A stretch of DNA of 64,000 nucleotides from an uncultured Clostridia bacterium (GTDB lineage: Bacteria; Bacillota; Clostridia; Oscillospirales; Ruminococcaceae): positions 95,798-159,797 of the forward strand of contig CAMCPM010000004.1 of the NCBI GenBank assembly GCA_945876755.1, in the 5' to 3' direction. Below, one piece after another: positions 53,496-63,461 of the stretch. The translations under genes were made by a program, and so were the position numbers. The notes beneath the pieces are model-generated. The model did not search any database, had not been told where the DNA came from, and was given only the letters and a program-made list of their open reading frames with translations. How positions within the stretch are numbered: the stretch's first letter is position 1; each line of letters starts with the position of its first letter.

Positions 53496-53990
53496 ATGGC
53501 AGTTTTCAAACCCACATATGCCCTGCGTTCAGTGCTGGAGATAACCCCCGAAGCACTGAATGTCCTTGACATAAAGGCACTTGTTCTCGATCTTGACAAT
53601 ACCCTTACCACTCACGACAATCCTGTTCCAGCAGACGGCGTTCTTGATTGGATAGCCAATATGCAGAAGCACGGAATAAAGCTTCTAATAGTCAGCAATA
53701 ACACCGCCGAACGTGTCACGCCCTTTGCTGAAATGCTTGGACTTCATTTCGTACCTAACGGCGCAAAACCGCTGCCAAAGGGCTTTAAACAGGCAATCAG
53801 GGAACTGAAAGTAAGCAAAAAGCAGGTCTGTGCCGTGGGCGACCAGATATTCACGGACATTCTCGGCGCAAATCTTGCAGGGATACGCTCTATTTTTGTG
53901 TATCCCATCGAGCCGGAGAAAAGTACATTTTTCAAAGTAAAGCGTGCAATAGAAAAGCCGCTGCTGCCTAAGAAGTACAACAGATTTTAA
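53496..53990 (+). CDS. YqeG family HAD IIIA-type phosphatase
   Basis: 164 aa; LVLDLDNTLTTHD, SNNTAERV, VGDQIFTDILGANLAG. Confidence 0.92.
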   Translation: MAVFKPTYALRSVLEITPEALNVLDIKALVLDLDNTLTTHDNPVPADGVLDWIANMQKHGIKLLIVSNNTAERVTPFAEMLGLHFVPNGAKPLPKGFKQAIRELKVSKKQVCAVGDQIFTDILGANLAGIRSIFVYPIEPEKSTFFKVKRAIEKPLLPKKYNRF

Positions 53991-54011
53991 AATATAAGAA
54001 AGGAAGATAAC

Positions 54012-54869
54012 ATGAGCGCAAAATTCGGACCGGCAGGAACTGCCGAAAGCTTTAAGACAATGGGCTATAAAAGATCTGTACAGCTTGGCGAGTACCTTGA
54101 AAAATTCGGTCTTGACCATTTTGAGTACCAGTGCGGTCAAGGCGTAAGAGTCGGCGCAGAGGCTGCCGCCGAGATCGGCAGGGCACTTGCGGAAAAGAAC
54201 ATAACCGTTTCGGTACACGCACCCTATTTTATCTCCCTTTCAAGCGTTGAAGAGGAAAAACGTGATAACTCAATAAACTACATTTTGCAGTCCGCAGCGG
54301 CGGTAAACGCGATGGGCGGCGACAGAATCGTTATCCACAGCGGCTCCTGCTCAAAAATGACCCGTGAGGAGGCTCTTGAGCTTGCAAAGGCTACAATGAA
54401 AAAAGCCCGTGAAGCACTTATAGCAGAGGGTTTGGGACATATTCACTGCTGTCCGGAAACCATGGGAAAAATAAATCAGCTGGGCGACCTGTACGAAGTC
54501 ATGGAAATATGCAAGGTTGACGACAGCTTTATCCCCTGTATTGATTTCGGACACCTGAACGCCCGTACTTTCGGCGAGATAAAGGGCAAAGCTGAGTATG
54601 CCGCTATACTTGATACCATTGAAAACGAGCTTGGCTCCGACAGAGCAAAGATTTTCCACTCGCATTTTTCAAAAATCGAGTACACCGAAAAAGGTGGCGA
54701 AAAGCGGCATCTTACCTTTGAAGATACAGTCTACGGACCGCAGTTTGAGCCGCTTATGGAGCTTGTCTACGAAAGAAATCTTTCGCCGATTTTCATATGC
54801 GAAAGCGCAGGAACGCAGACTGAGGACTCACAGACGATGAAGAAGTATTACGAAAGCATCGCAAAATAA
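54012..54869 (+). CDS. Deoxyribonuclease IV-like TIM-barrel endonuclease
   Basis: 285 aa; VSVHAPYFISL, HSGSC, CIDFGHLNART, HSHFSKIEYTEKGGEKRH. Confidence 0.85.
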   Translation: MSAKFGPAGTAESFKTMGYKRSVQLGEYLEKFGLDHFEYQCGQGVRVGAEAAAEIGRALAEKNITVSVHAPYFISLSSVEEEKRDNSINYILQSAAAVNAMGGDRIVIHSGSCSKMTREEALELAKATMKKAREALIAEGLGHIHCCPETMGKINQLGDLYEVMEICKVDDSFIPCIDFGHLNARTFGEIKGKAEYAAILDTIENELGSDRAKIFHSHFSKIEYTEKGGEKRHLTFEDTVYGPQFEPLMELVYERNLSPIFICESAGTQTEDSQTMKKYYESIAK

Positions 54870-54897
54870 AAGCCGATATGTTGAAAGGAAAACTGCT

Positions 54898-55335
54898 ATG
54901 AAAAACGTACTTATAATCAACGGACCAAACTTCAACCTGCTTGGGGAGCGAGAGCCGGGCACATACGGCTCGGACAGCTACGAAAGCATATGCAATGAAA
55001 TAAAGACTAAGGCAGCGGAGCTTGGCTTCGACAGCTGCGAGTGCTTCCAGTCCAACCACGAGGGTGAAATTATTGACAAGCTTCATGCGGCACGCCTTGA
55101 CAAATGCGGCGTGATACTCAATGCAGGCGCATATACACATTACAGCTATGCTATCCGCGATGCCATTGCCGCAATTAAAATTCCCGTTATCGAGGTGCAT
55201 ATATCAAATATCTGTCAGCGTGAGGAATTCCGCCATAACTCGGTAATTGCTCCAGTCTGCTCGGGAAGCCTTTTCGGCTTCGGTAAGGACGGCTACCTGC
55301 TTGCGCTTCAGGCTCTTGCCTATAAAATCAAGTAA
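54898..55335 (+). CDS. aroQ: Type II 3-dehydroquinate dehydratase
   Basis: 145 aa; INGPNFNLLGEREPGTYG, FQSNHEGEIID, NAGAYTHYSYAIRDAI, VEVHISN. Confidence 0.96.
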   Translation: MKNVLIINGPNFNLLGEREPGTYGSDSYESICNEIKTKAAELGFDSCECFQSNHEGEIIDKLHAARLDKCGVILNAGAYTHYSYAIRDAIAAIKIPVIEVHISNICQREEFRHNSVIAPVCSGSLFGFGKDGYLLALQALAYKIK

Positions 55336-55348
55336 TCGGAGGACTCCT

Positions 55349-55843
55349 ATGAACTTTTCCTACTGCCCCCAATGCGGCGAAAAGCTGTATCTGAAAAACT
55401 GCGGTGACGAGGGCGAGATACCTTACTGCGGCAGCTGTAAACGCCCGTTTTTCCCGTTTTCATACTGCTGCGTTATCTGTCTTTGCGTTACCGAAGATAA
55501 TTCAGAAATAGCGCTTATCAAGCAGGACTATGTTTCTAAAAATTATATCAATGTCGCAGGATACGTTAAACAGGGAGAAACTCCCGAAACCACCGTGGTA
55601 CGAGAGGTCAAAGAGGAAATCGGTCTTGACGTGGTTTCTTATAAATATATCGGCAGCTATTACTATGAAAAAAAGGACAACCTTATGCTCGGCTATATCT
55701 GCAAAGTCAGAAAGAGCGAGCTTGTACCGTCGGTAGAAGTAGACAGTGCAGAGTGGTTTCCGCTGAAATATGCGCAGCAGCTTCTCCGCTATGACAGCAT
55801 CGGCTGGAATCTGCTTAACGATTATCTCGGAGGTTGTAAATGA
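55349..55843 (+). CDS. NUDIX hydrolase with N-terminal zinc ribbon
   Basis: MNFSYCPQCGEKLYLKNCGDEGEIPYCGSC; Nudix box GETPETTVVREVKEEIGLD. Confidence 0.9.
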   Translation: MNFSYCPQCGEKLYLKNCGDEGEIPYCGSCKRPFFPFSYCCVICLCVTEDNSEIALIKQDYVSKNYINVAGYVKQGETPETTVVREVKEEIGLDVVSYKYIGSYYYEKKDNLMLGYICKVRKSELVPSVEVDSAEWFPLKYAQQLLRYDSIGWNLLNDYLGGCK

Positions 55844-56601
55844 TTTTCAAAAATGAGCTTGTCGCCTCTGCGGCAGCGCAGCTTGCTTGTGATTACTGCT
55901 GTAATGCAGAGGATTTTATCGGCACGGCAAATAAGGCGACACTTTCCCGTTTATGCGACGGACGCCGCCGTTTCAAAAGCGAGCCCGACTTTTTCAAAGC
56001 GGCGACAATGGGGCATGGAACGGTAATTTCCGCCGCAAGCGAAATGCTTGATTTTGCAGGTGACCTGCTTTCAAAATGCAGCGGCGCAGAAATTTTTGAG
56101 CAGACAAAGATCTGGAAGATAAATGCAAAGCTTGCAAAATACAATAAGGCAATTGCATTCAACAGTATTTTCTACCTGCCTGCAACGCCATATAAATATA
56201 TTCCCCGTGACGGTTTCCGCCTAAAATTTTATGAGGAAAACGAGATCGTACCGGAGCTTTATCCTTTAAAAGGTTTCACCAATGCGCTTATGTATGACTC
56301 CACAAAGTCTCGTCACGACGTACTTGCAGTATGCGCCCTTAATGGCGGACAAATCGTAGGAATGGCAGGAGCAAGCAACGACAGCGAACGTTTTTGGCAA
56401 ATAGGTATAGACGTTCTTCCCGAATACAGAGGGCTGGGCATGGGTGCGGAGCTTGTCTCGGCACTTACTCAAGCGGTTTTCATGCACGGCGCAGTACCTT
56501 ATTATGGAACATGGAGCGGCAATATTGCTTCCCAGAACGTGGCAAAACGTGCAGGCTATTATCCCGTCTGGACGGAAATGAACGCATTTGACATAGAATG
56601 A
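55840..56601 (+). CDS. GNAT family N-acetyltransferase
   Basis: 253 aa; IGIDVLPEYRGLGMGAELVSALTQAV. Confidence 0.85.
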   Translation: MIFKNELVASAAAQLACDYCCNAEDFIGTANKATLSRLCDGRRRFKSEPDFFKAATMGHGTVISAASEMLDFAGDLLSKCSGAEIFEQTKIWKINAKLAKYNKAIAFNSIFYLPATPYKYIPRDGFRLKFYEENEIVPELYPLKGFTNALMYDSTKSRHDVLAVCALNGGQIVGMAGASNDSERFWQIGIDVLPEYRGLGMGAELVSALTQAVFMHGAVPYYGTWSGNIASQNVAKRAGYYPVWTEMNAFDIE

Positions 56602-56730
56602 TATTGCAGATCGGTTTTTCACCCTTTATGTAATTTGTTTTTGCGAATATAAAAATTTTGTGAAAACCCTTGCAAGTTGGGAAAATAATGTTATAATAAT
56701 AGTATTGTTTATTTTACAGGAGGATTATTA

Positions 56731-57129
56731 ATGAATACAGCACTTTTCAACTTTATGCTCCGTGCGGAAGCCAATGCGGCAGGTGCCGACACAGCACAGG
56801 CAAGCCCTGCAGGTATGATACTCTACTATGTTTTCTCGTTCGGTCTTATCATTGTTCTTTTCTATTTTCTTGCAATTCGTCCCCAGAAGAAAAAGGAAAA
56901 GGAAGCTAAGATCCTTAAAGACAATCTGCAGGTCGGCGACGAGGTAGTAACTATCGGCGGTATAACAGGAATTATCGTCCGTATCAACAGAAACGCCGAA
57001 AATCCCCATGAGGATTCCGCTGTTATCGAAACAGGCGGCGACCGTTCCAAGATACGTGTTATGATCTGGGCGATCTCAGAGAATAAAACTCTCCACGATG
57101 CACCCGAAGAAGCAGTAAGCAAAAAGTAA
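56731..57129 (+). CDS. yajC: Preprotein translocase subunit YajC
   Basis: FYFLAIRPQKKKEKEAKILKDNLQVGDEVVTIGGITGIIVRI. Confidence 0.95.
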   Translation: MNTALFNFMLRAEANAAGADTAQASPAGMILYYVFSFGLIIVLFYFLAIRPQKKKEKEAKILKDNLQVGDEVVTIGGITGIIVRINRNAENPHEDSAVIETGGDRSKIRVMIWAISENKTLHDAPEEAVSKK

Positions 57130-57184
57130 TATTTTTCCTCCGTTCAGCATATTATTGAAGAAATAATGAACGGAGGAATTTTTT

Positions 57185-57589
57185 ATGCGCAGGAAAACTC
57201 CTGCGGAACGTCTCCGCACGGAAAGATTAATAACAGTCTTGCAGGCAGCATTTGCCTGTATCGGAGCAGTTTTTGTCACAATGCTTTTGTTTTCGACTAT
57301 TGCATCGGCAGTAGACCTTAGTGACGGCGCATTTTCGGTAATGTCAAGCATAGCCCTTTGTGCAGGCTGCTTTGTGGCAAGCTATATTGCTGCAAAACGA
57401 AGGGGAAAATACGGTATAAAAACAGGTGTTGTCTGCGGAATAATAATTTTTCTTGCAGCGCTGCTTTGCGGAATTATATTCGTAAAAAGCTTCTCCGCAG
57501 GCGGCTTTTTTACAAAAATGTTAATAATATTGATATGTTCTTCTATCGGTGGTATAATTGGTGTAAATTCTCCCCGCAGATTTCGTTAA
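57185..57589 (+). CDS. TIGR04086-like small membrane protein
   Basis: 134 aa, four TM; located between yajC and scfA as in other clostridia. Confidence 0.75.
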   Translation: MRRKTPAERLRTERLITVLQAAFACIGAVFVTMLLFSTIASAVDLSDGAFSVMSSIALCAGCFVASYIAAKRRGKYGIKTGVVCGIIIFLAALLCGIIFVKSFSAGGFFTKMLIILICSSIGGIIGVNSPRRFR

Positions 57590-57660
57590 AATGACTATTG
57601 CAATGCGTCGTATTATGTGTTATAATATCAATAATCTTATTTTTATCGGAGGTTTTCTTA

Positions 57661-57797
57661 TGAAGCATATCATCACTATCAATAAGGCTAATCTGAAGAA
57701 AACTGCTGCTAAGGGCGGCTGCGGCAAGTGTCAGGCTTCCTGCCAGTCTGCTTGCAAGACTTCATGCACAGTTGCTAACCAGAAGTGCGAAAAGTAA
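57661..57797 (+). CDS. scfA: Six-cysteine ranthipeptide SCIFF precursor
   Basis: MKHIITINKANLKKTAAKGGCGKCQASCQSACKTSCTVANQKCEK. Confidence 0.95.
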
Positions 57798-57924
57798 TTC
57801 CGTCTTGACGGAGAAAGTATTAAGGGACAGTAATGTCCCTTATTTGCTTTATTAAAAAAACAAGAAATCATCCCGACATCAAATCAAATTATGTTGGGAT
57901 TTTTCTATACTAAGAGGTGCAGTT

Positions 57925-59310
57925 ATGATACACAAATATAAGCTTAACGGATTAAATATTGTTCTGGACGTCCACAGCGGCGGCGTACATCTTGTGGACG
58001 AGCTTACCTACGATATGCTTGACAATGTAAAACCGCCTTTTGAAGAAAAATGTCCCGAAAAGGTCATTGAGAAGCTTTCCCGCTTTTATGCTCCCGAGGA
58101 TATCAAGTCCTGCTACGAAGAGGTTGTGGAGCTGTACAACGACGGTATCCTTTTCTCAGAGGACGACTATGAAAAATTTGCAAAATATTCGGTAGCTTCT
58201 CCGGTAAAAGCTATGTGCCTGCTGGTTGAGCAGGATTGCAATCTCCGTTGTGAATATTGCTTTGCTTCAACCGGAGATTACGGTCTGGGCAAGCGTATGC
58301 ATATGGACTTTGAAACAGGAAAAAAAGCGCTGGACTTTCTGCTTGAAAATTCGGGAGACCGTGAAAATCTTGAACTGGATTTCTTCGGCGGCGAGCCTCT
58401 TATGAATTGGGACGTTGTAAAGAAGCTTGTGGAGTACGGCAGAAGCAGGGAAAAGGAATACGGCAAGCGCTTCCGCTTTACAATTACCACAAATGGAATG
58501 CTCCTTGACGAGGAGAAAATGGATTTTATTAATAAGGAAATGTCCAACGTAGTTATGTCCATAGATGGCAGAAAATGCGTTAATGACCGTGTAAGAAAGC
58601 GTGTTGACGGTACAGGCTGCTATGACAGGATAATGGATAAATTCAAGACTCTTGCACAGAAGAGAAATTATGAGAATTACTATGTGAGAGGTACTTTTAC
58701 AAAGTATAACCTTGATTTCGCCGAGGACGTAGTCCACCTCTATGACGAGGGCTTTGACCAGATATCCGTAGAACCCGTAGTTGCCGACCCTGCAATGAGC
58801 TATGCGCTTACGGAAAAGGATCTGCCTGCAATTTTCTCCGAGTATGAACGTCTTGCAAATATTATTCTTGAACATGACAAGCAGGGCAAGCATTTTAACT
58901 TCTTCCACTTTATGCTTGATCTTGATCAGGGTCCATGCGCTATCAAACGTCTGAGAGGCTGCGGCAGCGGAAATGAGTATGTTGCCATAACTCCCGAGGG
59001 CGATATCTATCCCTGCCACCAGTTTGTAGGCTATGAAGAATACAAAATGGGCAATATCAACGAGGGTACATTCAATACCGATATTAAAAACGAGTTTGCC
59101 AAGACTCATATCTACAATAAAGAGGACTGCAAAAAGTGCTGGGCAAAATTCTATTGCAGCGGCGGCTGTAACGCAAATAACTTTATTTATGCAGGAAACG
59201 TCCTTACGGCGCACAAATTTTCCTGCGAGGTCCAGAAAAAGCGTCTTGAATGTGCAATTATGATAAAAGCTGCCAAGGCTGCCGAGGAAGCTGAAAAGGC
59301 TTCAGAGTAA
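57925..59310 (+). CDS. scfB: Thioether cross-link-forming SCIFF maturase (radical SAM)
   Basis: 461 aa; CNLRCEYCFA, SPASM-type Cys motifs, adjacent to SCIFF. Confidence 0.95.
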   Translation: MIHKYKLNGLNIVLDVHSGGVHLVDELTYDMLDNVKPPFEEKCPEKVIEKLSRFYAPEDIKSCYEEVVELYNDGILFSEDDYEKFAKYSVASPVKAMCLLVEQDCNLRCEYCFASTGDYGLGKRMHMDFETGKKALDFLLENSGDRENLELDFFGGEPLMNWDVVKKLVEYGRSREKEYGKRFRFTITTNGMLLDEEKMDFINKEMSNVVMSIDGRKCVNDRVRKRVDGTGCYDRIMDKFKTLAQKRNYENYYVRGTFTKYNLDFAEDVVHLYDEGFDQISVEPVVADPAMSYALTEKDLPAIFSEYERLANIILEHDKQGKHFNFFHFMLDLDQGPCAIKRLRGCGSGNEYVAITPEGDIYPCHQFVGYEEYKMGNINEGTFNTDIKNEFAKTHIYNKEDCKKCWAKFYCSGGCNANNFIYAGNVLTAHKFSCEVQKKRLECAIMIKAAKAAEEAEKASE

Positions 59311-59342
59311 TATCAGACTGACGATGAAACGGATTTGATCTT

Positions 59343-59570
59343 ATGCCGAAACTGAAAGAGACAAAGCCACCGAAAAAGCTTACAGACAAACAGAAGATAC
59401 GTCTGCTGGAACAAGATATAAAAGAAATGCAGCGTGACTTTAAAGAAACCTTTGCAGTGCTTGAAGAAAAAAAGCCGGAAAAGAAAAACGGCAGAGTGTT
59501 TCTTATAGCGGCAGTTGTTTTGGCAGTATTGATTCTGACAGCCCTGATAATATATTTTAATATTAGATAA
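59343..59570 (+). CDS. Small hypothetical protein with C-terminal TM helix
   Basis: 75 aa; KKNGRVFLIAAVVLAVLILTALIIYFNIR. Confidence 0.65.
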   Translation: MPKLKETKPPKKLTDKQKIRLLEQDIKEMQRDFKETFAVLEEKKPEKKNGRVFLIAAVVLAVLILTALIIYFNIR

Positions 59571-59575
59571 ACAGC

Positions 59576-59608
59576 AAAGCCGGCTCGCATTTTTGGCGGA
59601 CCGGCTTT
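59576..59608 (+). terminator. Intrinsic terminator
   Basis: aaagccgg...ccggcttt hairpin. Confidence 0.6.
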
Positions 59609-59713
59609 AATACTAAAAACCATTTAAACTGTAGACAAAAAATCTTCGCATAATCCATATACGCAAGATTATGTTCGATTTTTTGTACAGTTTTTAAATG
59701 GTTTTAAGTATAA
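59608..59713. repeat. Palindromic ~100 bp element, copy 2 (inverted relative to copy 1)
   Basis: actgtagacaaaaaatcttcgcataatccatatacgcaagattatgttcgattttttgtaca; differs from rc of copy 1 core at two positions; arms aaaaccatttaaa/tttaaatggtttt. Confidence 0.8.
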
Positions 59714-59719
59714 TATGTA

Positions 59720-60136
59720 TTATTTAACTTCTTTCTTTTGGGAGTTCTGCAAAAGAGTGAGAATTATTTTCTGTCTTGTAACAATGCCTATAAAATAGCC
59801 TCTGTCATCGGTAACGGGAATAAAACTTTGATTTACGGCGCACTGCAAAAGCTCGTCCATTGAAATATAAACGTTCACGGACGGGTTGAAGTCCTTGCGG
59901 ATAATATCAGAAATAAGAAGCTTTTCCTTTGATTTCATGCTGTTGTCAAATCTGTCAAGAATGTTCCAGAGGAAGTCGCCCTCGCTGACAGTGCCTGCGT
60001 ACATTCCGTCTTTTGTCAGAACGGGAATGGCAGTATAGCCGTGAGCCTTCATTTTTTCAAGACCCTGCCGCAGAGTGCAGGTATCAAATACATACGCTGA
60101 TTCGTTTTTAGGGATAAGAAGTGACAGTATGTTCAT
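59720..60136 (-). CDS. CBS domain-containing protein
   Basis: 138 aa; two CBS repeats (GYTAIPVLTKDGMYAGTVSEGDFL, SFIPVTDDRGYFIGIVTRQKII). Confidence 0.88.
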   Translation of the reverse strand: MNILSLLIPKNESAYVFDTCTLRQGLEKMKAHGYTAIPVLTKDGMYAGTVSEGDFLWNILDRFDNSMKSKEKLLISDIIRKDFNPSVNVYISMDELLQCAVNQSFIPVTDDRGYFIGIVTRQKIILTLLQNSQKKEVK

Positions 60137-60341
60137 ACGGTTGCCTCCTGTTCATTTTTTATATTATAACACACATCCAAATAAAATGGAATACTTTTTC
60201 CATTTTTTCATTTAAATTTCATCAAGAAAAAATTTTATGCAATTTTTGTCGGAATAGCATGGCTTTGTTGACAAGGCAAAGCTTTTGTGATAAAATATAC
60301 TTAGTGTATATTTTTTGAAATTGAAGGGAAGTTTACGGGGT

Positions 60342-61292
60342 ATGAAAATAAAAGGTTTGGCGTATATAGCCTTGGCTGCCGCAGTATTTTCAGCGGCGCT
60401 TTCTTTTTCGGGATGCAAAAAGGTTGAGGAGACCGTTGTTACGGAAACTGTCTCATTAACATCCATTACCCCGATGACTACGACCTCTGCGCCAGAAACA
60501 GAGTCAATACCGGCGATAATTTCGTCAACTGCCGCTGAAACGACAGCTTCGGAAACAGAAAAGGTTGAAAGAGTTATCATCCCCAAAATGGAGTGGAAAG
60601 ACCTTAACTGGGACAAAGAGTTTATGGAGAACACTATTTTTGTGGGGGACTCGGTTTGCAGAGCGCTCTACGTTTACAATGACCTGCTTACTACAAAGCA
60701 GGTCGCCGCAGTAGGCGGAGGAGCCGCACGAAATATTTATGACTATACTTTTAAAATGGAGAATAACGAGTTCGACCTGAAACAGGCAGTCGAGCATTAT
60801 AAGCCTGCGGCGGTTTTCCTTTGGATGGGAATTAACGATATAAATATGACCGATAAGGAAACCTATGCCGAGAATCTGAAAAATATCGCCGAGGACGTGC
60901 TTGCACATTCTCCCGAAAGCAAGGTCGTTATCCTGAGCATGAGCCCTACCGCAGATTATCATGAGTGGAACGCCAACGAGCGTATCCGCGAGTACAACAA
61001 GGCGGCTGAGGAAATGTGTGCAGGAATTGAGAATGAGGAAATTTACTATCTTGATATTCAGGATATACTTTCCGATACAGACGGCTACCTGCTTCCCGAG
61101 TGCGACGGCGGCGACGGAATGCATCTTTCACAGATGGCTTACATAAGGCTGTTAAGCTACATTACAGCAGCAAAGGACGAGTTTATGCCCAGCGTTGAGG
61201 AAACATCGGTAACGTCCGATACTTCCGCATCTGAGGAGCAGGAAGGCGCAGGATCAGTTTCTGAAGAAATAAGCGAAACGGCAGCACAGTAA
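60342..61292 (+). CDS. SGNH/GDSL hydrolase family lipoprotein
   Basis: Lipobox SGCKK; Thr/Glu-rich linker; IFVGDSVCRAL, WMGINDINM. Confidence 0.85.
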   Translation: MKIKGLAYIALAAAVFSAALSFSGCKKVEETVVTETVSLTSITPMTTTSAPETESIPAIISSTAAETTASETEKVERVIIPKMEWKDLNWDKEFMENTIFVGDSVCRALYVYNDLLTTKQVAAVGGGAARNIYDYTFKMENNEFDLKQAVEHYKPAAVFLWMGINDINMTDKETYAENLKNIAEDVLAHSPESKVVILSMSPTADYHEWNANERIREYNKAAEEMCAGIENEEIYYLDIQDILSDTDGYLLPECDGGDGMHLSQMAYIRLLSYITAAKDEFMPSVEETSVTSDTSASEEQEGAGSVSEEISETAAQ

Positions 61293-61310
61293 AAATTCGG
61301 AGGTCAGTTA

Positions 61311-62768
61311 ATGGGAACAAAAAAATATTTTGCGGCAATTGCGCTGATTATTTCGGCGGCAGTGCTGACTGCGTGCAAGCCCGTTGACGAGACGCCTCCG
61401 CAGCAGATATATTATATTGAAGCCTCCGAGCGTTTCTATATCGCCGAGGGCATAATGGAAGAACCGGAAGAAACGTCCGAAACAACGTCCGTACCCGAAA
61501 CTGTCACGGAAACCGAAACGGAGACGGTTACAGAAATCACCGAAACTGAGTCCGAAACCGAGTCGGAAACGGAATCGAAAACCGTTACAGAAACAGAAAC
61601 AACAACCGAAACAGAAACAACAACCGAAACAGAAGCTGAAACAACTGTTGAAGAAACCTGCGAAGCCGTTACCGAGACAATTACGGAAACAGTTGTTGAG
61701 ACAGTTACAGAGGCGGTCACCGAGCCTGCACCTACGCTTTACGAATCGGACAGCAGCGCCGGAGACGGCTTGGTAAAAGTAATGGGCAGGACCTACTGCA
61801 AGGACGGCGTGAGGATTTTGTCCCATACCTGTTCAGGCGTGGAATTTGCTTTCAGGGGAACTTCGGCGGACATCACTCTCACAAGCAACTGTAAAAACTC
61901 AAAAGCAAGAGCAGCCATCTACGTCAACGGCGAGCTTTTTAAAGATACAATGCTTACCGAGGAGGAAGAGACCTTCCATGTTTTTGACAGCGAGGAGTCC
62001 GCAAACTGTATAATTTCCGTGGTAAAGCTTTCCGAGTCGGCTTATTCGTACATTGGCGTAAAGAATATTCACGTTGTTTCCGAGTACGGTATAATACCAA
62101 CACCAGAGCGCAGCCGTAAAATAGAATTTATCGGCGACAGCATAACCTGCGGCTACGGAATCGATGCAGCAGACCAGTACGAGGATTTTTCAACTACAAA
62201 CGAAAACGGCATGAAAACCTATGCCGCCATTGTGGGAAAGCATTTCAAAGCGGACTATAATATAGTTTCGTGGAGCGGAGTCGGAGTTTATTCATCATAT
62301 ACCGAGTCGAACAATCCTAATCAGACGACTCTTATGCCAAATCTTTACGGCAAGACGGACGCCTCAAACAGACCCAACGAGGAATGGGATTTCTCTCAGT
62401 GGCAGCCTGACGTAGTCGTAATAAATCTCGGTACAAATGATAACACATGGACAAAGGGCATTGAGGAACGTGTAGACAAATTCGGGGCAGCATACTATGA
62501 TTTCATTGTTCAGGTAAGGGAAGCCAATCCGAACGCATATATAATTTGTTCACTTGGCGTAATGGGCAGCAAGCTTCTTCCCGAAATAAAAGAGCAGGTC
62601 AAGCTGTACTCTGCAAATACGGGAGATTACAGAATAACTACCTTTGAGTTTGACTATCGCGACGGCGTAAATGACGGCTTTGGTGCAGATTATCACCCCA
62701 GTGCAAAAACGCATAAAAAAATGGCAGAGAAGCTTATACCGTTCATTTCGGAAATAATGGGCTGGTAA
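61311..62768 (+). CDS. SGNH hydrolase-type esterase (CE2-like) lipoprotein with TET-rich linker
   Basis: 485 aa; lipobox TACKP; TETETETVTEITE linker; IEFIGDSITCGYGI, VVINLGTNDNT, DYHPSAKTH. Confidence 0.9.
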   Translation: MGTKKYFAAIALIISAAVLTACKPVDETPPQQIYYIEASERFYIAEGIMEEPEETSETTSVPETVTETETETVTEITETESETESETESKTVTETETTTETETTTETEAETTVEETCEAVTETITETVVETVTEAVTEPAPTLYESDSSAGDGLVKVMGRTYCKDGVRILSHTCSGVEFAFRGTSADITLTSNCKNSKARAAIYVNGELFKDTMLTEEEETFHVFDSEESANCIISVVKLSESAYSYIGVKNIHVVSEYGIIPTPERSRKIEFIGDSITCGYGIDAADQYEDFSTTNENGMKTYAAIVGKHFKADYNIVSWSGVGVYSSYTESNNPNQTTLMPNLYGKTDASNRPNEEWDFSQWQPDVVVINLGTNDNTWTKGIEERVDKFGAAYYDFIVQVREANPNAYIICSLGVMGSKLLPEIKEQVKLYSANTGDYRITTFEFDYRDGVNDGFGADYHPSAKTHKKMAEKLIPFISEIMGW

Positions 62769-62859
62769 GCTTGTTTTCGGCAATAATCATTACAGCAACA
62801 GCGAGTTGCTTGGCTTTACAAAGCAATGATGGTATAATATCTATGAGGTGATGATTTAA

Positions 62860-63309
62860 ATGGAAACAAAGGATGTTATATTGGAACTCCGAACCAAAAA
62901 TGGATTATCTCAGGATGAGCTTGCAGAAAAGATCTATTGTACACGGCAAGCGGTATCACGTTGGGAAAACGGTGAAACCATACCAAATACGGAAACGCTG
63001 AAATTATTGTCAAAGCTGTTTGATGTTTCCATCAACACTCTTTTGGGTTCTCCCAGGCAACTGATTTGTCAGTGCTGCGGTATGCCTCTTGATGATTCTT
63101 CAATCAGTAAAGAGACTGACGGTACATTCAATGAAGAATACTGCAAGTGGTGTTATTCCGACGGAAAATTTGTGTATACAGATATTGAGAAATTAACAGA
63201 TTTCCTTGTCGGACATATGTCAAATGAAAACTGGCCTCCGGAGCAGGCACGAGCCTATTTTGAGGCACAGCTGCCCAAGCTTAATTATTGGCAGCAGCCG
63301 AAGGAATGA
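62860..63309 (+). CDS. XRE-family HTH regulator with C-terminal zinc-ribbon-like domain
   Basis: 149 aa; LRTKNGLSQDELAEKIYCTRQAVSRWENGETIPNTETLKLLSKLFDVSI; CQCCGMPL...CKWCYSDG. Confidence 0.9.
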   Translation: METKDVILELRTKNGLSQDELAEKIYCTRQAVSRWENGETIPNTETLKLLSKLFDVSINTLLGSPRQLICQCCGMPLDDSSISKETDGTFNEEYCKWCYSDGKFVYTDIEKLTDFLVGHMSNENWPPEQARAYFEAQLPKLNYWQQPKE

Positions 63310-63379
63310 GATGTACCTAAAAAAATTTTCCCTCTGAAATAAAAACAGTCTCGAATCCGCAAGGATCCGAGACTGTTTT

Positions 63380-63455
63380 TGGTGGAGCATAGGGGACTTG
63401 AACCCCTGACCCCCACACTGCCAGTGTGGTGCGCTCCCAACTGCGCTAATGCCCC
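63380..63455 (-). tRNA. tRNA-Ala (GGC)
   Basis: GGGGCAT/ATGCTCC acceptor with G3:U70, anticodon loop CTGGCAG, CCA. Confidence 0.95.
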
Positions 63456-63461
63456 GTTTTT

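Noticed and set aside
58267-59214. 315-aa reverse ORF antisense to scfB
   Set aside because: Shadow ORF of the radical SAM maturase.
61308-61826. Reverse-strand Cys/Phe/Gly-rich ORF (CFGCCFCFGCCFCF...)
   Set aside because: Caused by reading the TET-repeat linker of the SGNH gene on the opposite strand; not a Cys-rich peptide.
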